Positions 46,280 through 56,500 of a stretch of 64,000 nucleotides of DNA are shown one piece after another. The DNA is from Anadara kagoshimensis (Eukaryota > Mollusca > Bivalvia > Arcoida > Arcidae). How positions within the stretch are numbered: position 1 is the first letter of the stretch; each line of letters opens with the position of its first letter. Where the stretch lies: assembly GCA_021292105.1 (NCBI GenBank), contig CM037860.1, positions 18,556,454 through 18,620,453 of the forward strand. Direction: 5' to 3'. A program made the position numbers and the translations under genes. The notes beneath the pieces are model-generated. The model was not told the origin of the DNA. It saw only the letters and a list, made by a program, of their open reading frames with translations, and did no database searches.

Positions 46280-47476
46280 TTGAGCCAGGAACTACAGTAG
46301 CAAGATTTACGTGGCCAGAGGAACTGAACTTGAGAAGTGATCCATGTTTTACTCTAATTTATCATTTTCTTATTGTAATTATGACCTTGCTACACAAACG
46401 GAAACCATAATCGTCAAATGTCCACAATATCATAAGTTCATTCAGAACACTGAAAAATCAAACGGGTATAACATAAATTTCTATCATAAACAATATTCTT
46501 CTTTGTAAAACGGCGATCCGTTTCCCACAAAAAAATCTAACTTGGGCTGTTATTAAACGAGTCTAAAATATATTTGTTGTGGGATTCGGGTTTGTGTGGT
46601 GGGCGTAGCTAAAGTTACAAGGAGATGCTCGCCTTTCCGGAGCACCCGGCCTCACTTCCCTGGTGGAAGTTCACCTCTAAGTTTCAAAGTTTTGCTTTGC
46701 TTTGGGATTGTGATTTGACATGGATTAAATACATTATGTTTAATAATACAATATTTTAATAATTCACTTAATGCAAACCTTATTTATGTCATGATTCTGA
46801 AGTTCTGTGTAGCACTAATTCCACCTTCAAGTAAACAAGTCAAGTTACCATAGTTTCATATTATAACACAAAATAAATGGATTGAGAACTTATTCTTTTA
46901 TTTATTCCCTCCCTTATGCCAATTATTGTTGCAAGGTGGCTATAGACACGAAACTGAAGCTGACACTAGTAAGCGTATTCATTAAGGAAGGAGAATGGTC
47001 ACAACTGCTGAAATATGATTTATTTCTCAGAATGAGACTATAGTAAGTTCTGCAAATGTATCCTTTCGACTGGTATGAGGTGCCGTTTTACTGTAGAATC
47101 TATGGGCGCGATGGAAAGCTTTAATTCGAATTATTGATGAATTAACTCGTGTTGGCGAATGTGATATGTAACTTAACTATTTATAGTTGTATTAGCGGGT
47201 TCGTTCACCGCTTCATGTATATAGCCTGTTGTCATTTGAATATCGATTTCGTAAAACTTTTTTTTTATTTCGAACGCTTCATTGCGCTCAGGTCTGTTCC
47301 GTCGTTTCCGGAATATCTCTGAATACCAACAAAGCAAAATTCTGGATTGCGGCCAGTGTTGATAAACGATTGAAAAATGTGCATGCAACAGCAACATGTA
47401 AACAAATGGAATAATTTGTGTTTGTTCGTTTCAACGATATATTGAATTATACTGAATTTGTTTGTTTTGGTTGAAC
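46280..47476. other. Intergenic, upstream flank of the Nudix gene
   Basis: No coding signal. 46620-46680 is GC-richer (GGAGATGCTCGCCTTTCCGG and ACCCGGCCTCACTTCCCTGG). CpG-containing sequence at 47225-47330 near the start codon is the likely promoter/5' UTR region; no TATA box is assigned. Two overlapping opposite-strand open frames at 47173-47414 lack domains. Confidence 0.4.
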
Positions 47477-50400
47477 ATGGTTAAGGAGAAACCAAATTCA
47501 ATACGGACTTATGATAAAGACGGATTCCGTCGAAGGGCCGCCTGCTTGTGCTTCAAAGACGAAACAGAAAATGAGGTACAGTAAATGCTATTTTAACCCG
47601 GGGATACTAAAATATAAATTTATTTTGAAACTTTATCTGTAACATGCTTCGTAGACACAAGAAATACAGATTGGGCTAATCCAAACATAACATTGAGCAT
47701 TGTGTATTTGCCCTTCAGGTTTTGTTTACGTTTTGGTTTGTCCTGCTTCCGCTTTCAGATTTTATTTTCCGTAGGACTGTGTCATCATATTCAAAAGTAA
47801 AGCCAATACAAGATAGTAAATATGAATGTCTTTTTGTATTTTATAAGACCGGCTTGTTTTTCTTTTGTTTTGTTTTGGTATAAATTATTCAAAAATATAA
47901 ACACGTGGTATATCATTCCATTCACTTATGATGTCTGACCTCATTTGTTTACTGTAAGCAAGGCAATACAGGTTCAACATAGATTTGCATCCAATCAAAT
48001 GACAGATAGCTTGCTCGAAGCTAATTTTAGAAACAGCACATGTCAAAAATACCCTTGCAGTAGTGTAAACACTAGTTTCACTTCTAATGCATCTTAATAC
48101 AGGGACCAGTTTAATAATAGAATTTAAAAATAACCATAAGTATACTCTTTTTATATACTTGTCTTATTATGAAATTACAGTTGATTGTTGATTGTTAAAG
48201 TTCAGTCATTTTTACAGTGAAGAAAAAATGTTTTAGTTGGTGTCTGAAATTAAGGACATGATAATTATTACATTAAATGTAGATCTATTTGAATTTGAAA
48301 TTTTGCATGTTTTAGTTTTAAATATCATCATCAGAAATGTTCTTTGCTTTTATATAAAACCTCAATAATGGGATTTACCATGTATTGAGTGTTTTGGAGA
48401 AATATTTTCACAGATTATGCAAATGATGTGATACATGTATTTTTAGCAGATTCTAGGAAACTGCTAGACTGAATAGAACCAAATTTGATAAGGGATATCT
48501 TTGGTTACTGATGATTAAAAATTGTGTCTTGCAGATAGCAGTCCAAAATCCAAGATCATTACTATACATGTAGTAACTTAACAATATTTAAGTATTGCAA
48601 CAAACATAAATACATGTATATGAAACAGATAAATAGCCATTTATGGACAGATTTAGTTCAATTTTGATTTTGATTTAAAGAAAGAAGACGTATCTATAAT
48701 ATAGACAAAACAATTAGACATTTAATATATATATATATATGACAGGTTATGCTAACAAATATTTTCTTGACCCAATTTTAATGGATTCTGCAAATGAATT
48801 TATTCTTGAAAATTCTATTCTGAACCTGCTGAGCTGCATAAAACCAAACTTGGTAAGGAAGATACTTGATTGATGCAAATGTGTGGCATGGTCCTCCAAA
48901 AATCCAAAATGGCCACCACTACTATAGTTTTTAGATATAAAACCCTAATAAATCCATTATGTAATGGTAATATAGATCCATTATGGCATTAAGTTCCAGT
49001 TTGATTTTATAGGCGATAGATTTATAGCCATTTAACATACATATGTAACAGATTTATCTGAAAGTTTTATTGGTTGACCTAGTTTTCAACTTTGCACAGA
49101 GTATGCTAGTAAGGTGTGAATTATAGCCAAGTCTTTCAAAGTCTTCTCCTCTAGAATGAATGGGCAAAATTGAATAATATTTGTGGTTTATGACTTTAAG
49201 CTTATTTGAAATTGTGCCAGTCATGGCTGTCCGAATAAAGTGTCAGTTGGCGATAAGGTCCTATTGGGTCTCTTCTTTAAATGTCCAAAAAAAAAAAAAA
49301 AAGAATCAAATTGAGATGTATATATTTCACAATTTTACAATACTTTGTCAACAAAAGCATGTCAGAGTATTCACCTGAAACCTTAAATGATTTGTCAGTG
49401 TTACAAATCCAAATTCAACTTATTGCTCAACACTAATACAGGTTATCACAATTAACATAAATACATGTATACTTTCTTTAGTTAAATTACATAAACCTGG
49501 AATGACATATTGCTCTGGGCTTCCATTTGACCTTTAGTGTTCAGGGGTCAAACTGACTTAGTTCAACATCTTGAGGGAAAACACATTTAAACGCAATACC
49601 TTTTATCTTAAACTCTAAAGTCTACCAGTAAACTAAATTGTCAGGAGTTGAAAACATAGACTGTCATAATCAGATGGTTAAATATGTGGTCAAGTCGAGG
49701 TCCTGATGCCTTACATTGACTGTACATGTCATACACATCACATTAACAATTAATTAATTAAATATGTGGTCAAATGGAGGCCCTGTTGCCTGTCATACAC
49801 ATTATGTCATTGAATACCTAGTCCTACCATTGATGATTCTTTTTTCAGATATTATTAGTTACAAGTAGTAAAGACAGGGAGAAATATGTAGTACCTGGTG
49901 GAGGTATAGAACCTTATGAAGATCCCAGGAATACTGCAGTAAGAGAAGCTTTAGAGGAAGCTGGTGTCAGAGGCCAGCTAGGAAGACATATAGGAGTGTT
50001 TGAGGTAAACCGTCATACAAATAAATTTCAAATGATATGTTGTAAAAATCCCAGCCCTTTCAGTAAATTTAAATTTGGTGTGGAAGGTCCCTATTGTGAA
50101 TTTGGGTCTTTGTTAGTGGAAATATGCAAGTAATTGAAAACCCCATCCTCTATCCAGTCAAATTTTGGTGATGAAAGGTCTCTATTGACATTGAGTCTTT
50201 ATTAGTGGAAGATGCTAATTATTTAGCTAATTCTTTGAAAACCCTATCCTCTTAAATTTGATGTAGCGTGGACAGTCCCTAAAGTTTTCACAATTTAACT
50301 AAACTTCCAGTGGCATACAAGATGGCCAGTTTCCACAAATAACAAAAAAAAATCCTCAAGTTAGTGTCTTATACTGGAAAAAACCAGTAACCTTATCATA

Positions 50401-53400
50401 AATTTATGAATACGATATAATCTGCTATTGATCCACTTTATCCTAAAGCGTTGTATAGCACAAAAAATTATTGAACATAAATTGTGAAAGGCACAGTAGA
50501 TGTGTTAAAACATTCTCTATAGTATATAAAGCAAACACCTTACATACATAAGATTCTGTTTAGCCAACAAAGATAAATTTAACAAGCTATATAAGATATT
50601 ATCTAATGGTTTCTCCTAATTTGATTCCTATGAAATTTCTTAGTAGTAGTTCAGTCTCAATAACTGTAGTTGTTGTTCAGTTTCAAATATGAATTGACAA
50701 TAGCACATCTAGTTCACAGAAAGATTGCTTCCATGAAGTTTCATAAAGATTTTTCAGTTTTTAAGAAAATGAATAGACAAATAAATGTCTGAAAGAAATC
50801 AAGCAAACACTAATAATAATAATAATAATAAAGAAACAGGTTTTCAGCCAATAAAGACAAATTTTGTAAACTATATATATATATCTAATGGTAAATCTAG
50901 GAAATTACTTAATAGTCGTTCTCAGTTTAGAGAGGTCTTTGGTTTACTTGCCCATGATTTAGGTTAACAGGTTCTACTCAACTATTTAATCAGACCCCAG
51001 TTTCAAAATCATCCTTAACCAAGATTTTCTTTAAACTTAACCTGGCAAATTTGACACCTTGATTATTTTGTTAATTGTAAAGAGTTTCAGTATTTTAATT
51101 TGCCATTTTGAAATTCACATCAAGTTTATGAAACTTATATTTACTTTCAAAAAAATGATCATTCATAGTTCCAAAAGAGCTTGCCAAATTTTACTAAATT
51201 TAAGTTAAGGAATAAATATTAGTTATTAAGGAGTATATTAGTAAGGAATGATTGTAAAACTAGGGTTTTTCTTTACCATTAAATAATATTGTCACAAAAA
51301 CTAGATCTCTATGATGCTTAATTTGTGAAAAGTGGTTTTGGGCTATAATTGGCAGCCTCGGCCTGTTCTTGATAGATTTGCATTGTCAGTTGCTGTCGAT
51401 GTATGTGAAGGCAGATGTGTTTGTATGCAGGTCAAGTTCCAACTGTTGGCTTGGGCAGAAGAAAGAAATAATATATACTTTTGAATTATTTATCTAGGTT
51501 AGGATCATCTGGATATCTTAATCAATTCACTTAACATACAGGTATTGATTGAATATTTTTGTTCCCATTAAAAGTACACCTACTTTCTTCTTCTTGGTTT
51601 TAGTATAAGAGTACATGTACTTTATACTTTTAAGAGAATATGACTGTTACCTGTTGAACCTTGTACTATCTTCAATTTTAATACATGTTTGATGAGACCA
51701 AGAAAGGGTTGTTTGGTGTAATATGTATAGTTTATCAACATTGACCTTCTGCTTTATAGGCTAACAACATTGACCTGTCCACTTGACCTTTAATTTAAAT
51801 ATTTGTTATGAATGAGTCTATTCATGCATAGGGAACACAAATGTTTATATCATCTGCTTGGTAAGAAACACTAAATATGAACACTGTTCATTATTAACTG
51901 GAAATCCCAATGCAATGGGTAGATTCTCCTATATCAATATTCCTAATGAAAGGTCAAGTGGACAGGTCAGTGTTGTTTGCCTATACCTTTGATTTGAATA
52001 TTTATTGTGGGGCAACACATTTATGTATAAAGAACACAGGTGTTTATTTTGTCTACATCATGAGAAATGTACATTGTTTATGCATTACTGTAGATTACTT
52101 TTTTATCGAGAGATTTATTAACGCGTAATTTCGCGAGGACTCTCTCGAATTCAAATATCACGCGAATATTCCCAGAATCGCGAAAATTATTAAGTTAAAT
52201 TTTAAACATGACAGCAATCGACTATGATCGTCGTAAAGTATGCCATATTAGATGCAATAAAGTAAATCGTAAACTTCGCCGTAACTTGCAAGGGTTCTAT
52301 TGAAAATTCCGGTTAAACAGGGTTAATTAACCTTTCCTTTCAATCTATAAAAAAAAAGTCTTGACGAAACTTCACCGTAACTTACAAGGGTTCTATTGAA
52401 TTTTTCCTTTAACACTGACTGACGAGGCTGAATTAAAATTTCCTTTTAACGGTTTACAATGACTTTGGAACATTTAGAAATGATCAACAAAACAAGGTAG
52501 ATAACTATATAACAGCAACAAAGTGAACATGAAATTAAATGTACACCTGAATTGTGGACACGAATACACATATTCGCGAAATGAAGCTCAGATGTAAGTA
52601 TGCGGAATTTGATACTCCGATATAAAAGTAATCTACAGTAACCAAATTTATCTATACCCTTATATTGGGTGAATCTTTGTATATGAATATTCCTAAGCGT
52701 CAGGGTACATTTTGGCAAAGCTGTATCAAATGACAGACCTGGGTTTAATTTCCTCTGTCTGTGATAGGAAATTTTTATTATATCCAGTAATTATGTTCCA
52801 TTTTATGGTATTGCACATGTACAAAACTGTACTTGTATGTTATATTTCTGACTTTAGCCAATCCCCAAAAAGATATAATATAACTAAAGTAATACTCATA
52901 AAATGATGCAGTTCTCAATAGAATCTATTTTACTGTATACAATTTTTAAAATGCCTATTACAACTTCATATAAGATCTTTTCAATAGTGCCAAAGTAGTC
53001 AAGAAATGTCGGTGGTTGATCTTAAAAACTTAAACGAGTAAGTTTTAATATCCTATGGTAATGGTTCTCAGGAAATTAAATTTAGCTACGGTGAAATTGA
53101 CATTCAATAGATAAAACCCATAGTCAATTTCTTAATTTTCATCTTTAACTTGAAATGTTTGGCGGTTATCTTGAATATAAAAAGGGTTTCCATGGTAACC
53201 AAACATATAAATGACTAAAGATATATATTGATTGATTTATCAAGTGGAATCCAGATTAGTTACAGTTTATACTTTAACATAGCTCCATCATCACACCTTC
53301 TTGAATGTTATACAACATTTATTGTGAGAGAACACTTAAGACAGTAATTATGAATTACCGTAAGAGTTTGTTTAAGCGGGGGTTTATAGTGTCCTAAAGC

Positions 53401-53477
53401 AATAAATTACTAGGTTTTCATTGCTGATTTATGAAATATAGCCCAGTCTTCATAGTGTTATTGGCTTCTCTGTTATC

Positions 53478-53510
<33 letters not shown>

Positions 53511-56500
53511 GGCAAGTCTGGATGTGAATTTAAATATACAGTAAAATCTATTTATAAAGACTACCTATGAGGCCCAATAAACATGGAGCTCATAGAAGGT
53601 GATCTTTATCACCAGTATAAAGCTTATTTTTGGTTTTATCTTTATATAAGTAAAACCCAGATTCATTGCTACCAATTTTTTCAATAAAATTAAAATTGGC
53701 TTTGTAAAAGAGGAGTCTGGTGATAATATGATAATATAAGAGAGGTTTATGAAGAATTGAAGTTTTTGTCTTCAAATATGTGGCGATAGGCAAGATGGCA
53801 AAGTCTTTGAAGGTCATTACACCAAGGTCTTACTGTATACCCGGTAAGTGGTTGCTATAGCATTAGGTTTTTTTTTTTTTTTTGTCATTTTAAATTCAGT
53901 GAGCTAGCCACTCATAGACTTTGAAGTGTACAATATAAACGAGGCATGTTACCTGATCATATGGACAAAAGATTTTGTCCTCATGACCACATGTTGTACT
54001 GCTGTGCCCTTACTTTGTAACTGAACACAATACACATATTTGTCTTCACATGTATGAGTTATACTCTTATGAGTTTTCAAATTATTATTGCTATAAATAT
54101 GATTTATATATTTTTTATTTATTTTTTAGAATAAAGAGAAAAAACACAGGACCACATTATATGTATTTATTGTTAGTGAACTTTTAGATGATTGGGAGGA
54201 TAAAAGATCTATGGGTTAGTAGCATTTGGTAATTAATGATAGGTCCAATCTTTACACAAGTTTCACTTTGTTGTTATACCTCACTCATAATGCTCCTGGC
54301 AGAAATGAGTTTGACAAATATATGTATCACCATGCATGTCCATTCATCGGTCTGCAAGAATTTGTTGGGTCATAACTCCTTGCTGATTTGGAAGAATTTC
54401 GTGAAACTTCAAACAAATGATCTCCATGGTTCATGGTCAAGGTCACTAAGAGTATGTGGTACAATTACAGGGTTGGGATGTTATATCTTAAAGGTCATAA
54501 AGGGTATATGTTTGAAAATTGTTAAAGGCATAAGAAGATGGAATATTAGTCCCTCTCACTGGTCCTGGCAGTTTTAGTTTTTAACAGATTTTTACATTTT
54601 CTACTTTTTGTTACAAAAATGTAATTGCATTGTTTTTTAATGAATTTTACTAAGGTAATTTTATGTACATTCTAAAGTGTAGGATTGTTATACAAAATGA
54701 AGAATTGCTCTGTTTTGTTTTACATCCATACTGGCATTGATTTTCTCATCATGTTGAGTGATGTTGACTTATTTTTCAGTACAGTCATGTCACCACTAAT
54801 GAATTTATACAGATATCATTCATTGTGAGTTATTTTTGCTCTACACATCTAAACAGACTTAATAGGAGTGTATCTGTTTTGGACATAGCTCACTGTCTGT
54901 AGTGAAGCTGTAAAACATTTTATATTCCTGTATTGGGAATTTACTAGCATTTTATTTCTGTATAGGGAATTTGCTAGCACTTTGGTTACTGAATTAGTGG
55001 AAAATAATTAGATTGGTTTCCAAGATCTCTTGGGAAAAAGATTATTTTAGTATTGTTTATACCATAACAGGTGTAAAGGTGTCTGTATTCAGTGTGTAAA
55101 TATTTTATTTTCTTATCCTCCATGAAATTTATTGTATGCATCATTAAAAAAAACTCCCACAAGTGAAGAAAATCCCATTTCTCAGTCGAATTTCTGAATT
55201 TCTTCCAGCATATTTTTTTAAATTTTAAAATTTAATTTGCTATACCAGTACATAAGAAAGTGTCATGTTTTGTTTTGGTTTTATTTTATATTATTTTTCT
55301 TACTTATTTAGTAAGATTAATCATGCTAATTTTGAGATCATTGGTCAAATATCAAGGCCACTGTTACTATAGAAAATTTAGGGTTTTCACAAATTAAATT
55401 GTAAATAGCAGAAAGAACACAACAATCAAAAGGCTGGGTGTGGAGGGTTATTAGATCAACCAAATTTGCCGGATATTGATCAGGCATCATCAGGATAGTT
55501 ACAATAAATGTAGGAGCTAAGACGTAAAAGTAGGTTGACTTAAACATCACATGATATCACAAAATAAATGAAATTTGCTTTTATGTATTTCATCAATCTT
55601 TTACAGTATTTTATGCATTGTACTTTCATATTCTTCTCCCTCTGTTCAGTCTGTTGATGAATACATTATTTCATTACTCTGTTGTTTTGTGGTGTCTGAC
55701 ATTGTGTTTCTTCTCAATCGTATTTTTAGTTTCTTTTGAATCCACATTTGATTTCATTTTCTTTTGTGATACTGAAGCATCTAGTCACTATACTTGACTT
55801 ATGCAAACAAATAATTTCTCTGTTCAAAACTTATTAAGACTAAAGTGTCTAAGCAATATGAAGTCATCAAACCAATACTTTAACAACATTGGGTACAACC
55901 ATGGTCTAAAGCATGTAACAAAGGACTTTTGCCTTCAATAGCTTAGTATATAATATTACTGTAATGGTTTCAATCATTGGACTGATTAGCATGCATTGTT
56001 TGACCCCTGATATAAAATTGATTGTTGTATACATTGGTTTGACCCCATGGTTAAAAATTGATTGTTGCATACATTGGTTTGACCCCATGATATAAAATTG
56101 AATTTTGCATACAATGTTTTGACCCGATGATATAAAATTGGTTGTTGCGTACATTAGTTTGACCCCATGATATAAAATTGGTTGTTGCATACATTGGTTT
56201 GACCCCATGGTTAAAAATTGATTTTTGCATACATTGGTATGACCCCATGATATAAAATTGAATGTTGCATACATTAGTTTGACTCCATGATATAAAATTT
56301 AATGTTGCATACATTGGTTTGACACCATGGTTAAAAATTGATTATTACATACATTGGTTTGATCCCATGATATAAAATTGGTTGTTGCATACATTGGTTT
56401 GACCCCATGATATAAAATTGAATGTTGCATACAACGATTTGACATGATATAAAATTGGTTGTTGCATACATTAGTTTAACCCCATGATATATAATTGAAT

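Noticed and set aside
54236-54577. 113-codon + frame just after Nudix exon 3
   Set aside because: It starts beyond a good splice donor, contains repeat-class phrases and has no domain; family alignment places the next coding exon at 59219.
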